From a virus, in the IMG/VR virus record IMGVR_UViG_3300009512_000068, positions 1 to 25,426 of that record: 25,426 bases of DNA; one strand, given 5' to 3'. Positions 19,044 to 25,426 of this stretch are shown one piece after another (position 1 is the stretch's first letter; every line of letters starts with the position of its first letter). The translations under genes and the position numbers were made by a program. The notes beneath the pieces were generated by a model. It did not search any database, was not told the origin of the DNA, and was given only the letters and a program-made list of their open reading frames with translations.

Positions 19044-20906
19044 ATGAAATTATCGAGTGAGATACTATCAGATATTACAGTACATATGAAGTACGCTAAA
19101 TATCTACCAGAAGAGAATAGAAGAGAGACATGGAGTGAACTTGTTGACAGAAATAAAGCAATGCATGTCAAGAAGTTTCCAGAACTAAAAGAGCAGATCG
19201 ATAAAGCATATCAACTAGTATATGATAAGAAAATATTGCCATCAATGAGGTCACTGCAATTTGGCGGTAAACCAATTGAGATTAGTCCTAATAGATTATA
19301 TAATTGCGCTTATTTGCCAGTTGACCATATAGATTCTTTTAGTGAGTGTATGTTTCTATTGCTTTCAGGATGTGGTGTAGGATATAGTGTACAGAAGCAT
19401 CACGTAGAACAGCTACCTCATATACTTAAACCGTTTGAAAAGAGAGAAAGGCGTTTCGTGATTGGAGATTCAATTGAAGGATGGGCTGATGCAATTAAAG
19501 TATTGGTTAAATCATATATGGGATCCAAGAGAAATTCTAACATCAAATTTGACTATTCAGATATTAGACCTAAAGGAGCTTTATTGGTTACTTCTGGTGG
19601 AAAGGCTCCAGGACCTCAACCATTAAAAGAATGTTTGGTTAAGATTAAAGGAATCTTTGAGGCAAAGGGAGATGGCGACAGATTATCAACAATCGAAGTT
19701 CATGATATCGTCTGTCATATTGCAGATGCTGTTCTTGCTGGAGGTATTAGACGAGCTGCACTTATTAGCCTATTTAATGCAGACGACGACGAAATGATTA
19801 GTTGCAAGTCTGGTAACTGGTGGGAATTAAATCCACAAAGAGGTAGAGCAAATAATTCAGCAGTGTTGATGAGACATAAAGTAACTAAAGATTTCTTTAT
19901 TAATCTTTGGGAAAGAATTAAATTGAGTGGAGCAGGAGAACCTGGAATATATTTTAATAATGATAAAGATTGGGGAACAAATCCTTGTTGTGAAATAGCA
20001 TTAAGACCATATCAATTCTGTAATTTATGTGAGGTTAATGTTTCAAACATAGAATCACAGGATGATTTGAATGAAAGAGTTAAGATGGCTACATTTATTG
20101 GAACACTTCAAGCATCTTATACCGATTTTCATTATTTAAGAGAGGTTTGGAAAGAGACTACCGAGAAGGATGCTCTTATTGGGATCTCAATGACTGGTAT
20201 CGGTTCTGGAGTTGTTCTTGAATATGATATGAAAAAGGCAGTTGGTATTCTTAAAAGAGAAAACACAAGAGTTGCAAAGCTTATAGGTATTAATCCAGCA
20301 GCAAGAACTTCAACCGTGAAGCCAGCAGGAACTACTTCATTAGTTCTAGGTACTTCTTCAGGAATTCATGCATGGCATAATGATTATTATGTTAGAAGGT
20401 TAAGAGTTGGAAAGAATGAAGCAATTTATGGATATCTTAATGAATATCATAGTGAATTAATAGAAGATGATTATTTTAGACCACATGATACTGCAGTTAT
20501 TAGTATTCCTCAAATGGCTCCTGAAGGTTCTATATTGAGAACAGAATCTCCAATGGATTTATTAGAAAGAATCAAGAAAGTTGCTACGGAATGGGTAAGG
20601 CCTGGTCACAGGAAAGGAAGTAATGGACATAACGTTTCAGCTACTGTTTCATTAAAAGAAGAGGAATGGGAAAGCGTAGGAGAATGGATGTGGGATAACA
20701 GAAACCACTACAACGGGCTCTCAGTATTACCATATAATGGAGGTACTTATGTTCAAGCTCCATTTGAAGATATAGACGAGGCAAAATACAATGAGCTTCT
20801 GGAATCAATGCGATCTATAGACTTAACAAGAGTCGTGGAAACAGAAGACAACACAACACTGAGCGGAGAACTAGCATGTGCTGGAGGAGCCTGCGAAATT
20901 ACATAA
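19044..20906 (+). CDS. Class II (adenosylcobalamin-dependent) ribonucleoside-triphosphate reductase
   Basis: A 620-residue enzyme converting ribonucleoside triphosphates to deoxy forms. NPCCEIALRPYQFC (313-326) holds the thiyl radical Cys315, catalytic Glu317 and redox Cys326. This C-x-E and C+11 spacing equals C408/E410/C419 of the Lactobacillus leichmannii enzyme. The partner redox cysteine is Cys88 (RLYNCAYLP), and the C-terminal tail CAGGAC (612-617) has the C-x4-C pair that receives electrons from thioredoxin. STVKPAGTTSL is another conserved reductase loop. It is shorter than the L. leichmannii protein (739), probably lacking some N-terminal sequence. It needs no small subunit or oxygen but does need coenzyme B12 from the host. 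No intein or intron interrupts it. Confidence 0.9.
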   Translation: MKLSSEILSDITVHMKYAKYLPEENRRETWSELVDRNKAMHVKKFPELKEQIDKAYQLVYDKKILPSMRSLQFGGKPIEISPNRLYNCAYLPVDHIDSFSECMFLLLSGCGVGYSVQKHHVEQLPHILKPFEKRERRFVIGDSIEGWADAIKVLVKSYMGSKRNSNIKFDYSDIRPKGALLVTSGGKAPGPQPLKECLVKIKGIFEAKGDGDRLSTIEVHDIVCHIADAVLAGGIRRAALISLFNADDDEMISCKSGNWWELNPQRGRANNSAVLMRHKVTKDFFINLWERIKLSGAGEPGIYFNNDKDWGTNPCCEIALRPYQFCNLCEVNVSNIESQDDLNERVKMATFIGTLQASYTDFHYLREVWKETTEKDALIGISMTGIGSGVVLEYDMKKAVGILKRENTRVAKLIGINPAARTSTVKPAGTTSLVLGTSSGIHAWHNDYYVRRLRVGKNEAIYGYLNEYHSELIEDDYFRPHDTAVISIPQMAPEGSILRTESPMDLLERIKKVATEWVRPGHRKGSNGHNVSATVSLKEEEWESVGEWMWDNRNHYNGLSVLPYNGGTYVQAPFEDIDEAKYNELLESMRSIDLTRVVETEDNTTLSGELACAGGACEIT

Positions 20907-20956
20907 TGAGGAAAGACGATTGGATAACTCGACTATATTATGGATTCGCAATTTAA
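20906..20956 (+). CDS. Possible 16-residue peptide coupled to the reductase
   Basis: A TAATG overlap at the reductase stop opens MRKDDWITRLYYGFAI, ending TAA. It is too short for statistical support, but the TAATG junction is the same coupling used by clear genes here. It may be the remnant of a small gene. Low confidence. Confidence 0.2.
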   Translation: MRKDDWITRLYYGFAI

Positions 20957-20973
20957 ACAAAAATAAAGAACTG

Positions 20974-20984
20974 TATATAATAAT
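20974..20984 (+). promoter_or_regulatory. Candidate TATATAA-type promoter before Hc1-like gene
   Basis: TATATAATAAT lies about 23 nt upstream of the ATG at 21006 in an AT-rich gap of 100 nt without other clear features. It likely serves the single Hc1-like gene, which has its own terminator. Confidence 0.45.
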
Positions 20985-21005
20985 CTAACAATTAAAATAA
21001 TAAAA

Positions 21006-21197
21006 ATGGAAGACAACAAAGTTTATCAATTATTCGAAGAAGTAAAAACTGCTATCGAAGAAACACAAGTAGATGTTAACAAATTCGCTGAAAAGGGAAA
21101 TAATTCTGCTGGAACTAGAGTAAGAAAGGCTATGCAAACTTTAAAGAACCTTGCACAAGAGATTCGTAAAGAGATTTCTGCACAGAAGAGCGCGTAA
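21006..21197 (+). CDS. Histone H1-like nucleoid protein (Hc1 family)
   Basis: A 63-residue helical basic protein with NKFAEKGNNSAGTRVRKAMQ followed by TLKNLAQEIRKEISAQK. 'KGN.aAGTR.RK..q.LK.LAqeiR.ei' is the hallmark of the short Hc1-type proteins widespread in Bacteroidetes. They bind DNA and are thought to compact it. In a phage it could organise replicating DNA, coat DNA in the head, or alter host chromatin. It is monocistronic here, with its own promoter-like box and terminator, suggesting high expression. This gene is the best host-lineage clue in the window. Confidence 0.88.
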   Translation: MEDNKVYQLFEEVKTAIEETQVDVNKFAEKGNNSAGTRVRKAMQTLKNLAQEIRKEISAQKSA

Positions 21198-21224
21198 CTT
21201 AATCTGAAATATAAACAATTTAAG

Positions 21225-21252
21225 AATCCTTGATATAATATCGAGGATTTTT
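21225..21252 (+). terminator. Terminator after Hc1-like gene
   Basis: AATCCTTGATA (21225-21235) pairs with TATCGAGGATT (21239-21249), an 11-bp stem with one G-U pair and a TAA loop, followed by T-run to 21252. It isolates the Hc1-like transcript. Confidence 0.82.
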
Positions 21253-21265
21253 AATATAATAAGAT

Positions 21266-21502
21266 ATGATAACAAAAGCAATAAACATATACGACTCTTC
21301 GTTAGTGAGAGAATCTGTATATGAGTACGAGACAAAACTACTAACGATAACTTTTCCATCAGCAATATATCATTACCATGATGTTTCTGTTGAAGACTAT
21401 GAGGAGTTTGCAGAGTCTGATTCACAGGGAAAGGCCTTGAACAGTATTATCAAAAATAAATACGAATTCACAAAAATAGAAACGGAAGATGTCATTGATT
21501 AA
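21266..21502 (+). CDS. KTSC domain protein
   Basis: A 78-residue protein matching the KTSC domain: SSLVRESVYEYETKLLTITF, then an IYHYHDVSVEDYEEF segment and a helical ESDSQGKALNSIIKNKY end. The pattern is 'SS.i....Yd...l.v.F..g..Y.Y..V....y..f..a.S.G...n..Ik'. KTSC domains are short alpha/beta units found alone or fused to lysyl-tRNA synthetase and nucleases; their biochemical role is not established. It overlaps the next gene by 14 nt, so it heads an operon running to 24528. Confidence 0.8.
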   Translation: MITKAINIYDSSLVRESVYEYETKLLTITFPSAIYHYHDVSVEDYEEFAESDSQGKALNSIIKNKYEFTKIETEDVID

Positions 21503-21947
21503 AAATATAGCAACATTCTGGCCAAACTTTATAAGAGAGGCTCGGTTATTGTTTAAGTATGGAAAGGCAGTTAAGTCTATTCAACCTGAACTAGAAAAAG
21601 AAGGACTTAGAATTGACTGGCTTGGCCGTGTCTATACTGTAATTAATTTAGATGAAGAATATAAGAACCAGCCTGAGATGATGCAACAATCTATCGTCTT
21701 TAAAGAGTTGAAGCCAGTAAGCGATATTCTTATGAAATACGGTCTTTCAGATCATGCATATCCATTAATTGAAAAGATACAAGACGACCAGGCTGTTGCA
21801 TTTTTAGTGGTGTTATATCCAGAGACTGATTACTTTAACTTCTGGAGATTTTTATGGAATACCTTATTTTTATGCACATTTACGAAGTTAGTTTTATTGA
21901 GTATTAATTGGACGCCTCAAGTTATTGAGTGGTTCCAAAACCTATAA
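21489..21947 (+). CDS. Hypothetical protein with C-terminal membrane segment
   Basis: A 152-residue protein. The first 100 residues are soluble and helical (NFIREARLLFKYGKAVKSIQ, then LRIDWLGRVYTVINLDEEYK), with a helix-rich section ending KIQDDQAVAFLVVLYPETDY. Residues about 115-140 (FWRFLWNTLFLCTFTKLVLL) are a likely membrane helix, followed by NWTPQVIEWFQNL. The 'rIDwlgRvYtvinl' strand pair is distinctive, but I cannot tie it to a known function. Translation overlaps the KTSC gene, and the nuclease gene follows after 1 nt, so a membrane-linked role near DNA metabolism is possible. Confidence 0.6.
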   Translation: MSLIKNIATFWPNFIREARLLFKYGKAVKSIQPELEKEGLRIDWLGRVYTVINLDEEYKNQPEMMQQSIVFKELKPVSDILMKYGLSDHAYPLIEKIQDDQAVAFLVVLYPETDYFNFWRFLWNTLFLCTFTKLVLLSINWTPQVIEWFQNL

Positions 21948-21948
21948 T

Positions 21949-22689
21949 ATGACTGAAGATATTAAAAGAGTAGAAGTAAACGGACGAAGACATTACCAGA
22001 TTAAAGATGGTGAAAATACACATACATTTCCTTCAGTAACTACAATATTAAGCCATACTTCAGATAAGAGTGGTTTAGCTGCATGGAGAAAAAGAGTTGG
22101 AGAGGCCGAAGCAGACAGAATCTCAAGCCTCTCGATGAATCGTGGTACAGTCATGCATCGACTGATTGAATTATATAAACTTATAGACGGAAGCAACGAC
22201 GAGCGTCTGGATGAACTTAAGGTGCTTGCAAAAACAGATGAGGAGATAACTCAATTCGATATTGAATTTATTGATGCAGGATGGGTAATGTTTATGAAGT
22301 TTTGGGATAACCATGAACATTTTTTTGATAGAGTTGCAGAGGTATTAGAATCTGAAACATTTTTATGGAGTAGCATTGGATACGCTGGAACTGTAGATAA
22401 CATTAGCAAAATGTCAGACGGATCTATATTAGTTATAGATTACAAGAACAGCAGACGACCAAAGAGAGACAGATGGGTACAGGATTATTATCTTCAGCTT
22501 GCAAGTTATTATGTTGCATATTATCAAAGGTCAAGAACTATTCCAAACGGAGCTGAGATCTGGATTGCAAACGAAAATGACGAAATGCCCCAGATATTTA
22601 CATTAACAAAGTCAGATATTAAGTATTATTTTGAAAAATTTAGAAAGAGACTTAATATCTACAACAGCGAACTAAATTCAAATATATAA
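21949..22689 (+). CDS. RecB/Cas4-type PD-(D/E)XK exonuclease
   Basis: A 246-residue nuclease, start at 21949 one nt after the upstream stop. The motif order fits the RecB/AddB/Cas4 family: FPSVTTILS at residues 27-35, MNRGTVMHRLIELY (63-76, His70 metal ligand), GYAGTVDNI with Asp150, then LVIDYKNS with Asp164 and Lys166, and the QDYYLQLASYYVAYY motif (Gln/Tyr) that contacts DNA. No cysteine cluster for an Fe-S site is seen. Such phage nucleases process DNA ends in replication and recombination, sometimes paired with a single-strand annealing protein, which I do not see here. Confidence 0.85.
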   Translation: MTEDIKRVEVNGRRHYQIKDGENTHTFPSVTTILSHTSDKSGLAAWRKRVGEAEADRISSLSMNRGTVMHRLIELYKLIDGSNDERLDELKVLAKTDEEITQFDIEFIDAGWVMFMKFWDNHEHFFDRVAEVLESETFLWSSIGYAGTVDNISKMSDGSILVIDYKNSRRPKRDRWVQDYYLQLASYYVAYYQRSRTIPNGAEIWIANENDEMPQIFTLTKSDIKYYFEKFRKRLNIYNSELNSNI

Positions 22690-22691
22690 TT
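22683..22691 (+). promoter_or_regulatory. Candidate TATATAA-type promoter box
   Basis: TATATAATT overlaps the nuclease stop codon and ends 20 nt before the next ATG. A second TATATAAAT (22702-22710) is only 1 nt from that ATG, so is less likely to act as its promoter. Confidence 0.3.
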
Positions 22692-22711
22692 AACAAAACA
22701 ATATATAAATT

Positions 22712-22987
22712 ATGGACGTAATTAAACAAAACTACATTAACATTTCACTAATAATGCTGCTTATGTTATTATTAGGACAGTGTGGAAGTTGTAGTAAAGC
22801 AAACACTGTAACAAAAAAAGTTAAAGAATTAACGGTAGAGATTGATAGTCTTCAAGACGTTGTTGTAAATCAACAAGAGATGATAGAACTTATTAAAACA
22901 GTTCCAGCATGGAAGACATTGAGAATCGAAGAAATTTCTGATAAAGAAAGAATTTCGATCAATGCGTTAGAAGAAAAAGAAGACTAA
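22712..22987 (+). CDS. Small membrane-anchored coiled-coil protein
   Basis: A 91-residue protein. An N-terminal hydrophobic helix (about residues 10-24, ISLIMLLMLLLGQ) is followed by CGSCSKANTV, then a coiled coil (VTKKVKELTVEIDSLQDVVV) and an acidic C-terminus. The cysteines right after the helix recall a lipoprotein signal, but the residue before the first cysteine (Q) does not fit a standard lipobox, so anchoring by the helix alone is more likely. The layout (short helix plus periplasmic coiled coil) would suit an inner-membrane spanin subunit, but no partner outer-membrane lipoprotein is seen. The next gene starts 1 nt later. Confidence 0.6.
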   Translation: MDVIKQNYINISLIMLLMLLLGQCGSCSKANTVTKKVKELTVEIDSLQDVVVNQQEMIELIKTVPAWKTLRIEEISDKERISINALEEKED

Positions 22988-22988
22988 T

Positions 22989-23822
22989 ATGAAGGGAACA
23001 GTAAAAAACAAATGGGTGCATGGCTCTATAATAGCTACATTCGTCGTGTTATATTTTATGGTGTCTATTATTTCAACGATTCACGTAATAGATTTCTTTA
23101 AACTTTCTAACCCAACCTGGTTAGCTATATCGTTGGCTATTGCTTTTGAAATAGGAGCAGCAGCATCTCTTGCTGCTATAATTATACTTGAGAAGACTAG
23201 CAGATTTATGGTATGGTCGTTGTTCCTTATATTGACGGCAATGCAGGCAATGGGTAATACCTATTACGCGTTTATAAATTTAGTAGATTTTCAAGGATGG
23301 GTAGAGTTATTTGGATTAGTAGATGCAGAACCAATTGCTCAAAAAAGAATACTTTCAATTGTTAGTGGAGCAATACTTCCAATAGTAGCTCTTGGATTCA
23401 TTAAATCATTAGTAGATTATATTAGACCAGACGAGTTAAATAAAAAAGTAGAAGTCAAGGATAATGAAGATCTTGGATTTTTAGGAGAAGAGACTAAAAT
23501 CAGAGTAGAGAAGAAGGATATTGATGATACTGAAGAATTTCCTATCATCGATGCTGCATTAAAACAATACGTATCCGACGGGTATGATGATAATTATATT
23601 GATAAAGAACCTATAGAAGAACTTGAAGAAGAAGTAGAAGTTCCTTCACCTCATTATTCTCCACAGCCACCACTACCTCCAGTAGAAGTAGTAGAACCTC
23701 CAGTAGAAGTACCCGAACCTTTTGCAACAGAGGTTGAGCTACACAGGGATACAATAGAAAAGATACAACCACAGAGAGATTATAATTCACTTAAGAAAAT
23801 AGGGAAAGATTGGATAACTTAA
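22989..23822 (+). CDS. Four-helix membrane protein with acidic Pro-rich tail
   Basis: A 277-residue protein with predicted membrane helices at about residues 12-34, 43-67, 73-97 and 122-142. The loop WVELFGLVDAEPIAQKR lies between helices 3 and 4. Residues 145-277 form a long soluble tail rich in Glu, Asp and Pro, including PHYSPQPPLPPVEVVEPPVE, likely disordered. Motifs such as FEIGAAASLAAI and MQAMGNTYYAF look conserved in character. The even helix number would put both ends on the same side, probably the cytoplasm, so the tail could tether a cytosolic partner. Family not recognised. The end overlaps the next gene. Confidence 0.6.
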   Translation: MKGTVKNKWVHGSIIATFVVLYFMVSIISTIHVIDFFKLSNPTWLAISLAIAFEIGAAASLAAIIILEKTSRFMVWSLFLILTAMQAMGNTYYAFINLVDFQGWVELFGLVDAEPIAQKRILSIVSGAILPIVALGFIKSLVDYIRPDELNKKVEVKDNEDLGFLGEETKIRVEKKDIDDTEEFPIIDAALKQYVSDGYDDNYIDKEPIEELEEEVEVPSPHYSPQPPLPPVEVVEPPVEVPEPFATEVELHRDTIEKIQPQRDYNSLKKIGKDWIT

Positions 23823-24271
23823 TAGTTAGGAGAATTAGCGCAAAGCTTGAGTCTCCATATATCGCAAAACCTTTGCATAAGGACACTGTTTCTAAAATGC
23901 TTAAAGGCAATGATACTACAATTTACAGGTTGTATCAGATCTCAGATGGCAAGAAAGAACTTAATTATTTTGCAGAGATTGTAGGAGATAATACCTATTC
24001 TTTTTCTGCATATGTTAAGACTACTTTTGCCTTTGCTGGAGAAGCCAGAGAACAGATTAATAATATCGGTAAGTTTAGTAAACTCTTACTAAATACACCT
24101 AAATATGAGGTTAAATGCTCAATGACAGAACTTTATACAAATAAAACCATATTTAAGTACAGCCATGAGGTCTCTACTGAAGCCCTTGCGTACAACTCTA
24201 TGGAACAATGCATAAAAGAATTGAATAATAAGTTAAACAAAATACAAGAACCCTATATAACTATTAAATAA
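23810..24271 (+). CDS. Hypothetical protein (153 aa, TTG start possible)
   Basis: The frame opens with TTG at 23810 overlapping the upstream stop by 13 nt; the first in-frame ATG is 23897, which would drop 29 residues containing a coding-like DNLIVRRISAKLESPYIAK segment. I favour the longer version with an alternative start, but cannot prove it. The protein mixes strands (LNYFAEIVGDNTYSFSAYV, YEVKCSMTELY) and a C-terminal helix (QCIKELNNKLNKIQ), suggesting a small alpha/beta domain. No motif is recognised. Confidence 0.5.
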   Translation: MDNLIVRRISAKLESPYIAKPLHKDTVSKMLKGNDTTIYRLYQISDGKKELNYFAEIVGDNTYSFSAYVKTTFAFAGEAREQINNIGKFSKLLLNTPKYEVKCSMTELYTNKTIFKYSHEVSTEALAYNSMEQCIKELNNKLNKIQEPYITIK

Positions 24272-24279
24272 ACAATACT

Positions 24280-24528
24280 ATGACAAAAATGACAACAGTA
24301 AAAAGTGCCCCAGCTGAAGAAACAGTAGACGCTGCAACAGTTGAACCAACCCAAACAGAAAATACGGCAAAGCCAGTATTTGAAGAGATTGAAGGAATGG
24401 ACCAAAGCTCAGCTATTTCAGTTTTAATACAAACTGCTGAACTTGCTCAAAAGGCTGGAATACTTACGATGAGAGATTCAGTAGTACTTGCAAAAGCAAT
24501 ATCTTTATTCGTACCGGGCAAACTATAA
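24280..24528 (+). CDS. Small hypothetical protein (82 aa)
   Basis: It begins MTKMTTVKSA; the first 40 residues are Thr/Glu/Ala/Pro-rich and probably disordered. Residues 41-80 (DQSSAISVLIQTAELAQKAG and MRDSVVLAKAISLFV) form two helices resembling a small helical-bundle or oligomerisation motif. It follows the preceding gene by 8 nt with an A-rich leader and ends immediately before the fourth 79-bp element. Function unknown. Confidence 0.55.
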   Translation: MTKMTTVKSAPAEETVDAATVEPTQTENTAKPVFEEIEGMDQSSAISVLIQTAELAQKAGILTMRDSVVLAKAISLFVPGKL

Positions 24529-24530
24529 TC

Positions 24531-24608
24531 AAATTGTTAATAACTTTTTGAAAATAAGTGCATCCAGATTTTTTATTTCGTGCTTTATTGATTATATTAA
24601 ACTATAAC
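24531..24608 (+). promoter_or_regulatory. 79-bp repeated intergenic element, copy 4 (probable promoter)
   Basis: It begins 3 nt after the preceding stop and ends TATTAAACTATAAC. It is almost identical to copy 3 in the first two thirds and to copy 1 in the last third (TTTATTGATTATATTAAA), which helps define the conserved blocks. A 42-nt A-rich leader separates it from the ATG at 24651. Confidence 0.7.
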
Positions 24609-24650
24609 AAAAACAAACAAATATTTATTAATTAAAAACAATCAAAGACT

Positions 24651-25426
24651 ATGTCACAGATTACAACACTCAGCTCAGAGTTAATTGAGCACAAGCAAAA
24701 AGAAACTCTTGATGCACAATCTTTAAGAAAGATCGTACCATTTAGAGACATTAACATTGTCAATGAAAAGACCCTTGAATACAAAGGTCATAATTTAAAC
24801 ATGACAAAAGATGCATTCAAAAACCTATTAAATATCTTAGGTATGTCGCAGAACTTCTCAAACAGATTTGAAAGACTGTTTAATGCAGAAGCAAAAGCAC
24901 AATTCATTAATAGAATGAAAGATGCAATGACCTCTAATAGAGGCAGTCTAAACAACGTAACTTTAGTACTAAACCCAATCAGCAAAAGCGTTGTTGGTAT
25001 TAGTAAAAAAGAATCAGTTGGTATTTCAAATAGCCAATTCGTTCAGATGACAGATAATATCATCAACGAACAAGGTCTTGATGTTACAAATTGGTCTACG
25101 GATCCTAAGACTGGTATTATTACAGTTAATACATTTAATCCAAAGGCAAACTTTGAGATTGGAGGTCTAACAGATGAAGTATTTACTGGAGGAGTAACTT
25201 TCAAGAATACACCAACTGCTGGAATGCAAGTATTACCTTATGTAAACCGTATGTGGTGCGCAAATGGACTTACAACTTCAGTTTCTGAAGAATCTCATAT
25301 CCTTTACTCTTTAGATAAAGACAATATGGAGAAGTTTCATTCAAATTTAAATGATTTGCGTAAAAACAACTATGCTCCAATTGGTTTTGGTGATAGAGTA
25401 AGAACTGCTAATGATACAAGAGCATC
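24651..25426 (+). CDS. DUF932-like phage protein, N-terminal part (cut by window end)
   Basis: The frame is open from ATG 24651 to the window edge (258 full codons, no stop). It begins MSQITTLSSELIEHKQKETL. A YPxx-free alpha/beta region contains LNMTKDAFKNLLNILGMSQN, VTLVLNPISKSVVGISK, and later VLPYVNRMWCANGLTTSVSE. The 'W/VCaNGl' motif and overall order recall the DUF932/phage-plasmid-like family found in many large phages; function not established. The assignment is tentative because the C-terminus is missing. It is preceded by the fourth 79-bp element, placing it in the same regulatory class as the ligase and sigma factor. Confidence 0.6.
   Translation, partial: MSQITTLSSELIEHKQKETLDAQSLRKIVPFRDINIVNEKTLEYKGHNLNMTKDAFKNLLNILGMSQNFSNRFERLFNAEAKAQFINRMKDAMTSNRGSLNNVTLVLNPISKSVVGISKKESVGISNSQFVQMTDNIINEQGLDVTNWSTDPKTGIITVNTFNPKANFEIGGLTDEVFTGGVTFKNTPTAGMQVLPYVNRMWCANGLTTSVSEESHILYSLDKDNMEKFHSNLNDLRKNNYAPIGFGDRVRTANDTRA

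Noticed and set aside
1-25426. tRNA genes, CRISPR arrays, insertion sequences or inteins
   Set aside because: I saw no cloverleaf-like sequence with a T-loop GTTCRANNC, no regularly spaced repeats with unique spacers, no transposase motif, and no insertion in the ligase or reductase genes. A covariance-model search would be the decisive test for RNA genes.

Overview
The window reads as late and middle genome of a large, AT-rich, contractile-tailed (T4-like) bacteriophage. The likely host is a member of the Bacteroidetes, probably a flavobacterium. Phage identity rests on a tail sheath / tail tube / gp26-like / tape-measure block, a lytic transglycosylase, a phage-style DNA ligase, a class II ribonucleotide reductase and a phage-encoded sigma factor. 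The host guess rests on a 63-residue Hc1-type histone H1-like protein typical of Bacteroidetes, and on start codons that mostly sit behind A-rich leaders without a Shine-Dalgarno sequence. Every supported gene is on the + strand, packed with ATGA, TAATG and short frame overlaps. No gene-free stretch exceeds 300 bases. I saw no tRNA, CRISPR array or insertion sequence.

Layout: (1) 1-5727, tail morphogenesis: end of the sheath gene, tail tube, a small ribbon-helix-helix protein, a gp26-like gene joined to a +1-frame extension (probable tail-assembly chaperone pair), and a 1034-residue tape measure with tandem membrane-type repeats. (2) 5778-8295: two small membrane proteins, a guanylate-kinase-like enzyme, then an overlapping trio of coiled-coil protein, PD-(D/E)XK nuclease-like protein and a metallophosphoesterase that has lost its metal ligands. 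(3) 8392-11385: short CCA-adding-enzyme-like nucleotidyltransferase with three tiny coupled genes, an ECF-like sigma factor, and a membrane-anchored lytic transglycosylase. (4) 11425-15737: a cassette of probable internal head (capsid cargo) proteins. They carry T4-like capsid-targeting leaders and repeated V/I-N-E motifs that look like prohead-protease sites; one also carries a zinc-metallopeptidase domain. (5) 15859-20956: small genes, glycosyltransferase, ATP-dependent DNA ligase, class II ribonucleotide reductase. (6) 21006-25426: Hc1-like protein, KTSC protein, RecB/Cas4-type nuclease, membrane proteins, and the start of a DUF932-like gene cut by the window edge.

Two promoter-like classes recur. 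A roughly 79-bp element beginning AAATTGTTAATAAC occurs four times, before the nucleotidyltransferase, sigma factor, ligase and DUF932-like genes. A TATATAA-type box lies about 16-36 nt upstream of many other starts, including the internal-head cassette. The phage sigma factor is a natural candidate for reading one of them. The most interesting signals are the candidate +1 recoding site CTT-TAA before the tape measure, the modular VNE-punctuated capsid-cargo polyproteins (one preceded by a possible A-AAA-AAG -1 site), the catalytically dead phosphoesterase, and the repeated 79-bp intergenic element.
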